Source: Zhengitettix transpicula (Eukaryota > Arthropoda > Insecta > Orthoptera > Tetrigidae). Taken from it: DNA of 64,000 nucleotides. The stretch covers positions 179,143,432 through 179,207,431 of the forward strand of contig CM073591.1 in NCBI GenBank assembly GCA_037074705.1, read 5' to 3'. The notes beneath the pieces are model-generated. The model was not told where the DNA came from. It did not search any database and saw nothing but the letters and a program-made list of their open reading frames with translations. A program made the position numbers and the translations under genes. Below are positions 10,721-21,689 of the stretch, one piece after another (position 1 is the stretch's first letter; each line of letters starts with the position of its first letter).

Positions 10721-11120
10721 GTACGTACACACTTGTAACATTTGTACGTAACTTTGTACTTGATTGGTATTACACGGCGTCGAAATTATTACGTTTAAAC
10801 TTGTCATTGATTTCATTTAAAACTATTTTGAGCAATTGAACATTAACTACACAATTCATCAGCAGCAGAATTAGTGTTATTCAGATAGGCGTGTTTTCAC
10901 GTGGTAGCCTTTTCTCCGTCTTCCGTCATTTGCGTCTTAATTAATTTTCCGCTATCTTGATATCAGCTATTACCTTCTGTCTGCTCAATTCTTACCTCGT
11001 GACTAGTCTTTTCATACGTTCGCAGTCCCGTCTCACTGCGTTCTCTACCTGCTTCTTCTTCCTTTCACTTATAATTTACAGGAGTCTTCTCTCATTTAAT
11101 TTTTTGTCTCCCTCTACAAA

Positions 11121-12608
11121 TTAGCTGGGTTCCCGGCGTTGCCCAAGATGTCATTTATCCATAAACCCGATTTGTCTTCCATCTAGGTAGTTTTTGCGTT
11201 ATTTTAATGTAACACAACTCGACCTCTATCCCTAAATGTGTTCACCTCCCATTCCTGAAATGGTTTCATTCCACAAATATTACGGCGTTGGGAAATTTTT
11301 AAAATTTCCACCCCCGCTTTAAACAAAAAGTATTTTTATTCAATACAAGGCCGAATATATTTTTTTTATTTCAACCCCCGTCTTACCTTCCATGACGATA
11401 GGGGTTTAAAATAAGCACATAGAATATCTACCTAAATATGATAAATTTTCATGACATGGAAAAAAAATATTGGACGCTAATGTCGACCGTTTAGAAGGTT
11501 AGCGATGTTCTACCTCTTTTCCGCCCCACCAGTGGATGTTAAACTACAAGTTGAATGATTAATCTCAGTGGCATCCATAACCTTGTATTCCACTCCTATG
11601 TCGGTTTTGTCCCGTTATTTTTATGTAATGGAACTCCACCCTTTGTGGTTCCCTCCTCCTAAGCCGATAGGCGTTGCAAATTTACACTGGATATAATAAA
11701 AAACATTGAAATCGAAAAAAATATTTATTCGACGCAAATATCGAGTGATTTTTTTAAAATTTCTACCAACACCCACGTAAGCCCGTCCCCTTCCACTCCC
11801 ACTCTTCTCCGCAAGTTGCGCAGGTTTAGTTAAATAAATTCCGGGACACCCATAACCTCGATAACTTAGTTCTCGCGTTTTTTTTTCTTTTAGTCCCCAC
11901 CATCCCTAAAGCTAACAGTGCTTCCTTCCAATACCGTAAGAAGTAGAAATAGTTTCAATCTAATTAATCCAGGAAATATTTTTTTCGAGAAAATATCCAC
12001 CTTTATTGCATGTTTCAAAATTTTCACAACCGTCCACCTCCGCACCTGGGGTAACTGACGAATTTAATGTTCTAATTCAACTCAGCGACATTCATAACTC
12101 TTGATTTGAGAAAAATCTAGATTGTTTTGAGTTTTTTTATGTAATGAAACTCACCTGCAACCCTTTAGTGTGCTTCCCTCCAAATCCCGAAAGGGTTGGA
12201 AATTATACTTGGTAATCGTGTAGAGAAATTTTAATAATCTCATTGTATCTATTCGACGCAAAAAATCCCGCCTTCCTCGCGCGTTACTCTCGTTGACATA
12301 AATAAAAACAGCGACATTCAGTACATTGGATTTGACTCGGTTATTTAGCGTTATTTCCTTGTTATGCGCGTCCACTTCCACCCCCTAAGGATGCTCCAAT
12401 GCGGTGCTATAACGGGTTGAAATTATTCTCCGATAACATCGGTAAAAACTCCCAATCTCTTTGATCCCTAAAAAAATTTAACTACTCAAACATCGGATGT
12501 TTTAGTATATTTTAATATCTCCCTCCGACCACCCTCGCTCCTTTGGGTGTTAGTTTTCTGGTCGCAAAGATAAAGTGTACAAAATTGGTGAAATTATCTC
12601 CACCGGTG
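11121..12608. repeat. satellite block 1
   Basis: Divergent tandem repeats of about 270-285 bp. Each monomer has a half with 'ggggttgaaattatac', 'aaaatatttattcgacgcaaa' and a following C-rich stretch, and a half with 'cagcgacatccataacc', 'ctccaatctcggtt' and 'gcgttattttcttgtaatg'. The block is nearly identical to 26222-27713 and 61550-62794. It ends exactly at the N1 target site (12597-12608). Confidence 0.85.
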
Positions 12609-12739
12609 TTTTTTTTTATTAGACAAAACTTTTTATCAAGATTATTTGTTGTTACATAAAATTCTGTACATAATTAACCTGGGAACTTGGCACTTAAGCT
12701 AATCCAGCAATAAACATAATTTTGCAAATTTTTTCTTGT

Positions 12740-15509
12740 CGTTTAATTTGGGTGTCTGAGGGGCATACATTGTTGAGTTATGAGGAGTCGCTGGTAATTT
12801 TGAATTTGATGGGAGGGATGGAATGTGTGGGTGGGGTCTGCGGGTATGAGGATAGGGTGTGTAGGAGGTGCCAGAGAGTTCTGGGGGAAGGATGTTGTCC
12901 ATAGGGCGTTTTCTCTTGAGGCGACGTGTGCGTTGGGGTGGGGGAGGGTTGCTATGGAATTACTGGATCGTGGTGTTAGGATGGTTGAAGGTTCTTTTGA
13001 TTAATGAGGTTACGGATTTGGTGATTATTGAGTTGACTTGGGGAAGTTTAATGTTGTGGTGGATTGTGGAATTTCTGAGGTACCAGGGAGGGTTAGTGAT
13101 GGTGCGAAGGATTATGTTTTGTTTTGTTTGGATTTTGGCTGAATGTGTTTTGGCTGTTGCTCCCCGTATGGATGAGGCGTAGGACCAGGTTAGTTGAATT
13201 ACGGAGAGATATACTAGGCGTTTTGAGCTGAGTGTGAGTGGGGATTTTCTGTTTAGGAGAGGATATAAAGTTCTGAATTTGAGGTTAATTTTAGAGAGGA
13301 GTTGTTTAATATTGGGTTTCCAAGAGAGGTTTGAATCGAAGAGGAGTCCTAGGTAGGTGGTCTCTGTTTTAGTGGGTATTTCGGCGTTTAGATATAGAGG
13401 GATGTGAGGAGGAGGATTTTTGGATAGTGTGAATGGGACGGATACTGATTTGGTGGGATTTATGCTGATTCGCCATTGTTTGGACCAGCGTTCTAGGTGG
13501 TGGAGCGCTGACTGAAGATGTTGGATATTGGAGGTGAGAGAGGAGGTTTGGTAGGAGATGGCAATGTCGCCTGCGAAAAATATTGTGCTTGTGCCGGGAT
13601 ATTGTGGAATATCGTGGGATAAGATGTTGTATAGGAAGGGGGCAATGACGCTTCGTTGGGGGATTCCTGCAGCGATGGGGTGGGGTTGGGAGATGTGGTT
13701 ATTTATTTTGATTGGGAAGGTTCTGTTGGAGAATTAGTTAAGGAGTATTCTATAATGGGTGTCATTTAAGTAATCTTGATTTTTGAGAGAAGGGAAGGGT
13801 GATGAATTTTGTCGAACGCTCTTTCTATGTCAATAAAAGTGGTGATACAGCATTTGCATTGTTCGAATGAGTTGTTTATGAGGTTGGATAGGGATTATAA
13901 TTGATGGCAGCAGGAATGTTTTGTACGAAAACCGTATTGTGTGAGGAACTAGGAAGGAGAGTTGGTTTATTAAATGAGGGAATAGTAATTTTTCAAATAG
14001 TTTGGAGATTGTAGGAAGGAGACTTATTGGTCGGTAATTTTCAGGGTGGGATTTTGGTTTGTTGGGTTTTGGTAACATGATTATGGTAGCATGTTTCCAT
14101 TTGGTTGGGTAGTAGGTGGTTCTGAGGATGGCGTTGAAGATATATGTGCTTAGGATTATTGTTTTTTGGGGAGATGTTTTAGATGGCGGTTGGTGATGTG
14201 GTCATGTCCTGGAAAGCTTTGTTTTTTAGTTTGTTTATTGCGGTTTTGATTTGGGAAGGGGTGTAAAGTTTAGGGAGGGGTGATAGCTGTAGGGGCAGCT
14301 GGAGTTTTGTTGCTATGGTGTGATTGTGATTGGTGTAAAAGGAGGAGTTTGGGGACAATTGTTTGGTCAAAATTTGGGCAAATATGTTCGCTTTTTTTGA
14401 GGGGGTTGTGTGCCATTGGTTTTTTTTAAGTGGGGGAATGTCAGTTTAGTTTTTGGTCAGATATTTAGTTTTTTGCTATAGTGATTTGTCAGCTGCGTTG
14501 AGTTGTTGAAGGTAGTTGTAATGTTTGGAGTCGCTGGTGTCTTTTAGTAGTTTTTGTAGTTGTCTGGTGACGTCATTGTATTGGCGTTTGACTGTGGGAT
14601 TTTTGGTGTAGTACCATTGTTTTCGCAAAGCTTTTTTCTCTTGGAGTATGTTTTCAACTTGGTTTTGGTGTGGGTTTTTTGGGTGGGGTTTTGGTGGTTT
14701 TTTGTGGGAGGCTATAGCGGCAGAGGTGAGGATGATAGATTGTAAATGATTTAGGGCTAAGTCTATGTCTGAGGGCGTCATCAGTTGGATATTGAGGATT
14801 GTTAGATTTTCTATTATTTGAGAGAAGTGGAATGTGATTGTTGGTATTGGGAGGAAGGGATAGATTTTGCTGTGCTATGACTGGTAGGGTCATGGAATAT
14901 TTGTGGGTTGGAAAGGTATTGAGTGCTTTTGTGGCAGAGGAAAAAGTGTAGTATGTCTGTTGATTTGAGGCTATCTGGGTAGTAAGTTGGTTCGGTTGGA
15001 TGTATTATTTGGATATGAAGTTTGGATAGGATGTAGTTGAGGTCTTTACCTCTTGTATTGGAAGTTCTGGATCCGAAATTCGGGTGTTTAGCGTTGTAAT
15101 CTCCTCCTATTATGTAAGGAGATACGCAGGAGAAGAGTAGCTTTTTCCAGGTGTCAGATGTGATTTGGTTGGCTGGAGCAGAGTAGAATGATGAGATGTT
15201 AATATGGATGTTAGTGGTTGTGTTGAGTGTTATTTGAGTTATGGCTATGGAAGGCAGTTGGTTGTGGTTTATAAAGCTTTTGATTAGTATTGCAGAACCG
15301 CCTTTTCTGGAGGAGCTGGGATGGTCGGCTCTGTAGGTTTTATAATTTGGGAAGTTGTAAGGCTGTGTGGGGATGAGTTTCGATTCGGTTAATAGCAGGA
15401 GGTCGATGTTGTTTTTTTGTAGGAAAAGGTTAATTTCGTGGTATTTATTGGTAGCTCCTCGGGCGTTCCAAGTGCATATGGTAAAGTATTGTGGGAGAGG
15501 ATGCGTCAT
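12740..15509 (-). pseudogene. N1 copy 2 ORF2 (endonuclease and reverse transcriptase)
   Basis: ORF2 starts with ATG at 15507-15509, overlapping the ORF1 stop as ATGA. The endonuclease is largely readable (14814-15509): CTWNARG, LLLTESKL with the catalytic Glu, RKGGSAILI, and IIGGDYNAKHPNFGSR with the catalytic Asp. The late Asp-His pair is lost through a frameshift. The linker and RT follow in pieces (14476-14781, 14179-14370, 13830-14078 with NYRPISLLP). At 13566-13574 the catalytic box reads Ala-Gly-Asp instead of Ala-Asp-Asp, which would abolish polymerase activity. Copy 3 has the same change, so it predates their separation. Confidence 0.85.
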
Positions 15510-16474
15510 TTTTGGGTGTCCATTAGCTTGGGGATTATTGTGGTTAGGAATTGGATTAAAGGTATGATGATGGAGATGAGGTTGTCTATTTTAGAATACA
15601 AGGAGAAAAGCAGGTTATTTTGGTTTGGCGAGTCAGCATTTGTTTGTTGTGAAATTTTTGGGATGTAAGTGGGGTGAGTTTGTTTGACGATATTGGCGTA
15701 GGATTTAGCGCCAGTGTTGCTTTGTGGAGTTTGGGATGTTGAGGGAGGAGTTTGTGCACTGAGGAGATGTGGTTGCTGTGGTTTTTGAAGTGCAGGCAAT
15801 TTGGTTGTGATAGGTTTTGTGTAGGATGATTGGAGAGATTTGAATATTGGGCAGCCTTTGTAGATTGCCGTATGGTTACAACGGCAGTTTATGCATACGG
15901 GTGGAGTGGTTTTTGGGATTGGGCATTTGGTGGATGGGTGGTTGGTATCACAGCGCACGCATCGGGGGGGGGGATGAAAGCAGTAGTTTTTTGTATGACC
16001 ATAGTTCTGGCATCGGAGGCACTGTGGGATGAATTTTTTTGGTTTGGGAGGTTCAACTTCAATTTGGCACTGATATAGGTGGGTAAGGTTGTAAATGGTG
16101 TCGTTCTTGGGCTCGGAGAGGAGGTCGAGAAAGAATAAGGGGAGTTCAATTTTGGTGATGGGGTGCCTTACTGGAAGGAGTTGTGTAGGGGAGTATCCCA
16201 GTTCTTTCAGTTCTGAAATGATTATGTTTTGGTCGGCTTTTGGATGTATGCCCCTCAGTACAACGCGGAAGTTTCTCTCTGATTTTATTTGAAAAGTATA
16301 AAATTCGTCGTTGTTATTTTGGAGATAGGTTATGGCGTTTCTAAAATCTGGGATGGTGCTGGTTTTTAGTTTGAGTTATTGATCCTGCATGATGTAGGTA
16401 AAGGGCGAAGCACAGATTGATTTCATTTGTTGGAGCATTATGTTTATATTGTCTGTATTATTGATGAAGATATA
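15506..16474 (-). pseudogene. N1 copy 2 ORF1 (Gag-like, zinc knuckles)
   Basis: The C-terminal 150 codons are open (15506-15958) and the region upstream is readable in other frames. A segment near 16250-16300 (QIKSERNFRVVLRG) matches the domain that precedes the knuckles in Jockey-type ORF1 and aligns with N2 ORF1. The Cys/His pattern follows (CVNC-type spacing in RCDTNHPSTKC and CINCRCNHTAIYKGC). The protein would bind element RNA. A run of eight G at 15964-15971 lies in the damaged part. The 5' end is missing because of the rearrangement at 16474. Confidence 0.8.
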
Positions 16475-16980
16475 TCATAAGATATAATTACATATAATTA
16501 GATTTCAAGTTACTAATTGATTTGCTATGTTTTTGAGAGAGTGTAAGGAGAATTTACGACATTTCGTTTATGTAATATTGACAATGAACATTTGCATTTC
16601 TAGGATTTAGTCCCGAAAACTAATAAGTTTCTCTTACTTAAATTTTTATTTTTTCTCTGTACTTATATTTCCAGAGTAAAGCCAAATTATCAGAAAATGT
16701 AATATCAATATTGTAATATGATTTTAGTCCTATGTCGATATAGTGACGAAGAAATATACATGATATTCAGGAAAGATTTTTCTTGTACTTCAGGGTAGAT
16801 TCGACATGAAACTAATTATTATATAAGGAAACAGAGTGAAATTATTCCTGTTCAAAGAATATATACCCGAAGAGACTATATTATATATCTGATTAATATA
16901 TTACAAAAAGTTTTCTTTGTATTTGTGTGATTACATCGGATAATTTAATAAGTTCATTAAAAACCTTTTTTTAATATATA
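16475..16980. repeat. segment shared with 54727-55480
   Basis: About 500 bp, near-identical to the second half of S-block copy 3 but lacking roughly 250 bp present there (about 55190-55440). No reading frame or signal seen. Confidence 0.7.
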
Positions 16981-18484
16981 ACAGTTCTGCTTCTACATAC
17001 AAAATCTTTTACAATTATTATTTACAATGAAACGTTTACGTACATATGGAATATTGACCGGAAGATTTTGTCGTTTCTATTTCACCATATATTTGGTAAT
17101 TATTAACATACAACAGTTGACGAAGATGCGTCTTGAATCCACGAACGTGACACACAAGAACACGGATCACCGCTTCGAAATATTCGTCATGCCAACTGAA
17201 TTCCGTAGATTTTGGGGACACTTCAAGATTAATGTCACCTTCTTCAGTTCATCGTCTGAAAGAGATTTCACGGACATATAAAACGAGAGACAATCCCGAG
17301 CTTCAAGAAAGAAGATATATTATTAAAATTTATTTTGTTTATAAGTGCGTTGTGAAAATGTATACTCAGATAACAACTAGTTAGAACAGATTTGTGACCG
17401 TGTGGAGCTTCACTCCGTTGAATTTAAATGAAAGGTCCATTATAATTGCAGTAATATTGATATAAGTCTCTGGCAGATGTTACAAGTGTGGCCCTTTCAG
17501 ATGGTGTGCGGAGGAATTCTTCGGAAGCTTGATGATGTGTTGGGAGTTACTGAAGAGAATAATTCGAAGACCTGTGACTTTTCTGTGATCCTGCAGACTG
17601 GTGTTAAAAACGCATCCGTAGATGAGGTACGTACTTGATTGAATACTATTATTATTTATAGGATATTATTTATAATTAATTGATAAATTTTTGTAATTGT
17701 CTTCTCTACTACACTACATTTCAATAAAATTCATTAAGTGTTTGCTTTCAATATTTCGTTGAATTATTCAGTTTAAACTTGCATATGCTCACAAATTACT
17801 CAATTATTTAAACTATTACAGTACAACTAATTATTCATAGTGTTTATTGGCAGTCGTCGCTCTGCACAATTCTTCAAAGGACGTTTACAAATCGAAAATT
17901 TTGAAGATCATGAAGATTTATTAAAAATTCTATATTGATAGCAGTCCATGACTCAGCTTCGATTTGCTGCATGTAACACTACAACGTCTAAATTAGTGTC
18001 ATAATCCACGCTACCAAAAAGAGGTATTTCCATACTTGTAACATTAGTCCGTAACCTTGTATTTCATTAGTATTACTCGGCATCCTAATTATTACCTTTT
18101 AACTTGTGTTAGGGATTACATTTGAAACTACTTTGAGCAATTGAATAGTAGGAGCTGTATAAATAACATTCACTACGCTCTTCATCATCAGCAGAATTAG
18201 TGTTCTTCTGATAGAGTGGTTTTCACGTGGTATCTGTCTATTATCTCCTTTCTTTCACCATCCTCTACATTTTTGATATTTTGCGCTTCCTTGATATCAG
18301 CTATTACCTTGTGTCTCCTCATCTCTTACCTATAACTAGATTTTTCATAGGTTCCATTAATAAGCAGTCCCGTCTCACTTCTTAGCCTATTCATATAATC
18401 TTCCTTTCTCTTATAATATCTAGGAGACATTTTTCTTACCAACACTTTTCAGTACTTCTTAAATTGAAGCTTTTATCCTCCCCT
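16981..18484 (+). repeat. core module, copy 2
   Basis: The same layout as copy 1: short open frame 17027-17281 (FEIFVMPTEFRRFWGHF), module 1 at 17501-17626, module 2 at 17854-18023. The donor after module 2 is the weaker gag/gtatttcc. Module 2 is followed by a pyrimidine-rich 450-bp tail that passes into the Q block. Copy 5 is its closest relative. Confidence 0.8.
17501..17626 (+). other. exon-like module 1, core copy 2 (opens with ATG)
   Basis: 126 bases directly after acceptor tggccctttcag, starting ATG: MVCGGILRKLDDVLG, ending NASVDE before donor gag/gtacgtac. Continuing in phase into module 2 would give a protein of about 58 residues with no signal peptide. It is one of three copies (1, 2, 5) in which this frame is intact. 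Confidence 0.35.
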
Positions 18485-18840
18485 TATTTTTATTTACAAA
18501 TGTTACGACTTCATGGTCATTATTGACCACGGTGTCGCGCATCAACCAAAATTACCAACAGAACAAATTCCCAAAAAGAAGTATCCTAGAACTAATTATA
18601 TATTTTCCTTAACAACTCACTCTTAAACATGTAAAACATATTGATGCCTTTATCCGCCCCTTACTTATTTATTATCTTTATTTACAAATGTTACCACATC
18701 ATGGTCAATGGAGACCACTGCATCACGCACCAACCAAAATTACCGACACAACAAATTCCTAAAAAGGATTATCCTTGACCTAATTATATATTTCCCTTTA
18801 CAGCTCACTCTTAAACATGTCTGAAATATTTTAGGGGAAT
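18485..18840. repeat. tandem dimer (about 178-bp unit), Q copy 1
   Basis: Two direct repeats, each starting 'tttatttacaaatgtta', passing 'caccaaccaaaattacc', and ending near 'cactcttaaacatgt'. Each holds a dyad around TGGTC...GACCA; in the first unit it is a perfect 6-bp inverted repeat with a 4-bp loop (18514-18529). Equivalents: 35796-36130, 44756-45115, and a diverged single unit near 30065-30225. Confidence 0.75.
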
Positions 18841-19497
18841 TCAATGTTACTGGAAAAGAAAGAAGTTCAACAGATCCAATAATAAGGAATATGAATACCA
18901 GCTGGACCTAGTCACGATCTAAGGTCTAAGTACAATGAAAATAAGAAGAACCATTATTCACAGGATCTTGAATGTAAGATCATAGAAACTCCATAGAAAC
19001 AATTTAGAAGGCAAAAACTTAAAAAATATATTTATTATAGAAAATATAGCTTAAATTGATAAAATTGGCAACAACTCGCAGCAGAATATAGACATGGAAA
19101 TGTTGGTCATGCAATAAAAGTTAAAAGATCTTAAGATATTAAGGGCATCATAAAAACAGTAACAAAATCGATAAAAGAGATTCGTTGAAGCACGACAAAA
19201 GAAATTACAAGGTGTTCCAGTTTCACCATAAAAATGGAGAGGAGACTAAAAACAACTGTCTCATTATTCAGTCGAAAAAAAATCGCTGATCGGAATATGA
19301 ATACTTTATAAATATATAAAAAAATGGAATTAACACTGACGATTAATGTAAATCTTATACCATATCTTAAACATATTTTCCAAAAACTTCTCCAGAGCCA
19401 GTAATCGATATATTCCGATTAAGGTAATCGATGCTTGGAATCCAACTCTGACACCTCACATTATTTAAGGTATTATAAGGAAGTGACGTGTATATCC
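18841..19497. repeat. Q block, AT-rich spacer, copy 1
   Basis: Non-coding DNA with no long frame in any direction, repeated at 36131-36777 and 45116-45756 with scattered substitutions and small indels. No further signal seen. Confidence 0.65.
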
Positions 19498-20200
19498 TTT
19501 GAACGCACCGCCCAGACCTTAAAACCAAGTGGAATCGCATAAACGAACAAGAGCATCGAACAACCTGCCAGATGGGCCAGGAGCAGTTGGCAGTGGGTAA
19601 CAGCGATTGAGTGATTGGACTATAGGCAGGGAAACATTCCGGCAGAAGTTGTAACGGTTAACGAGAATATCTGCCAATCACAGATACATGATTAAAACCC
19701 CAAATGGCAATGTAACCGAACCTTTAGTAAAGTCAAAGTTTTCGTGGCTTCCCCTACTTCCATGATGTCTGTCTTTAATATAACTCATCGCCGCCATATA
19801 AATGACATTCCCCAGCACTTGTCTCACCCAAACTTCCTGATTATCAATTTGATCATTCTGTATCCTCGTCCGTTACTTACGAAGAAGTTTTTAAAGCTGT
19901 ACTTGTGGCCGAAATACCGGCCCTGGATTCGACGTCATAAGCCGTAAAATTCTGACAAACTAACCAAATATCATTGTAACCTTCCTAACCAGAATCTTCA
20001 ATTCGTTCCTCCCTTTGTCCCAATTATCACCAGTTTGGAAAACGTCAACAGTAATAATGTTCTTGAAAAGTTGTAAACTTCCCGCAGTACCATCTTTTTA
20101 CAAGTTGATAGTGTATTGTAAAACGTTCCCACTGTATTGCAGTCGTTCTCTCAGTCAATTGAAAAATCAAGGAATAAATTGACACATTGTTGGATTTCCC
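19498..20200 (+). pseudogene. N3 reverse-transcriptase fragment, Q copy 1
   Basis: Remains of a plus-strand non-LTR reverse transcriptase, an older and different element from N1 and N2. The clearest part is best read in the Q2 copy (37050-37312). The upstream linker region is in another frame (QYEEVFKAV-like). In this copy the frame around 19820-19860 has an extra shift relative to Q2 and Q3. It keeps the 160-bp piece between two CGAAC repeats that Q2 has lost. Clade not assignable. Confidence 0.55.
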
Positions 20201-21319
20201 CCCCTTTCTCATTTCCCTCAATAAAACATCGAAATAATTCCTATTCTTGGCATATGATGGCAAACGATATAATAGATCTAATAAAAATTGGAGAGTTAGA
20301 GTCAAAAAACTAGAAAATCGATCCTGAACATTACGGTATAAAACTTATTTCAGGAATTGTCGAATACCGTGGTAGGTTTAGAAAAAGTTGAAATACGTTG
20401 AAGAATATATTATGTTAAAAAATGTATGATATATTTCCCTAACGTGTTAACCAGATCGTTCTTGGCTTCAGAAAGATGTATGAGAGCAAATACCAAATAT
20501 CTTTTGATTTGCAACATTGTGATGGTTGACTTCTTCATCAAACGTGGTACGAGAAACACGTGCAACGAGCTACAGAAACAAACGAGTGTGTTTCCATAGT
20601 GCAACGGGCGAGGCCAAGAGGCCAAGAGAGCTATAAATTACATTGATTTACTGTGTAGAAGTAGAACTGTTTACATTTTTCTGGGAAATATTTACCATTC
20701 TATTTCTTATATTACAGCTCTGACACTTTAATATTTGTCACTATTTCTATATGAAATAGGGCTGTTTACGTTCATAAGTGCACGCAATATATATTGGTGG
20801 TAGAATATATCTCACGCCGAAGAGCGAAGGTTGATTGGGCACTTTGCAAAAACTTCGTACTGCACTTCCGTAGTAGCAAACATAGATGTGTGAAGCAATA
20901 GTATTAGCAACCAGTCATGTGAGACACAAGTGGGAAGAAGCAAAGAAAACATGAGCGCCCAAGTCCCTAAGATAAGATATTCCCAGATATTATCCACACA
21001 AATTTCTGACAACAATGAGGACGAAGATTTCCCTAGCCTGTAGACTAGAATTCCAAGTTTTTCAGGCCGTTTTTCATAGAATGGTTTCCTACATTGTCAA
21101 ATGTCAATTTATGTACTCTAAAGATGATTTAGAAAGCATTGCTCACATTTCGGCGCCTTAATTCGTACCGATTTTCCTACATCTCCACACATTCAAGCCC
21201 TCCTTTCCAAATCTCAGACGACATTCACGATCCCTAAAACATCAAACGTTCTCTACATAACCTAAAATATCATTGTTCATTTTATCCTACTTGTTTAATG
21301 AAACAATCTGAATTTCCAG
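20201..21319. repeat. Q block, distal part, copy 1
   Basis: Shared with 37313-38929 and 46451-48062. It is shorter here because about 560 bp present in Q2 and Q3 (37895-38385) are missing between 20805 and 20815. Two minus-strand open frames recur: 20410-20625 (71 codons) and 20812-21015 (67 codons, hydrophobic; a longer version is at 47404-47742). I recognise neither. Confidence 0.55.
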
Positions 21320-21449
21320 GTGACGCTGCGACTTTCAATTCATGGCAGATGTTAAATGAAAAGTTTATCCTAATTCTATTCAGCAGTACATATAAATCAT
21401 CTACCTCACTAAGATCTACACGTGAACGCTGATAACTATGAGAACCCAG
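21320..21449 (+). other. exon-like module 'a', Q copy 1
   Basis: 130 bases with acceptor aatttccag and donor cccag/gtaagtcc. The plus frame is open for about 38 codons from the acceptor (FNSWQMLNEKFILILFSS). Copies at 38930-39059 and 48063-48192 have the same length and borders. Confidence 0.35.
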
Positions 21450-21689
21450 GTAAGTCCACACTTGTAACATTTGTCCGTAACTTCATCATAGACTGTAAAT
21501 TATCTTGAATTGTCCTTAATATTAGGTTAAAAATAGTTTCACATTGATATATAATAGTAGTATCTGTTTATATCATATTAACTGCGCACGTCTAATAGCT
21601 ATAAATTACATTGGTTTACTGTGTAGAAGTAAAATTGTTTACATTATTCTGGGAAATTTTTTTTCTATATTTTATTTTACAGCGCTGTC

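Larger units (their letters stand above)
9650..11120 (+). repeat. core module, copy 1
   Basis: The first of seven copies of a plus-strand core. In order: a short open frame (9782-9970), exon-like module 1 (10193-10315), an intron-like AT-rich gap with donor gtacgta and acceptor tttctttacag, exon-like module 2 (10551-10720) with donor gtacgtac, then about 400 bp with pyrimidine-rich patches leading into satellite. Copies 3 and 7 are the closest relatives downstream of module 1. Nothing else of note in the 400-bp tail. Confidence 0.8.
12609..16474 (-). mobile_element. N1 copy 2: Jockey-clade element, most complete N1 in the window
   Basis: A minus-strand element of about 3.9 kb with the 3' tail at the same satellite position as copies 1, 3 and 4. 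It holds most of ORF1 including the zinc-knuckle part and all sections of ORF2, in several frames. At the 5' side it continues about 420 bp beyond the point where copy 3 stops and then changes, near 16474/16475, into sequence related to 54727 onward with no target duplication, so this edge is a rearrangement. It supplies the uninterrupted site of the LTR insertion (13786-13800). Confidence 0.85.

Noticed and set aside
17501..17626. Module 1 starts MVCGG, like stefin-type cystatins.
   Set aside because: The rest lacks the Gln-Val-Val-Ala-Gly motif and the later strands, and module 2 does not supply them. Five residues are not enough.
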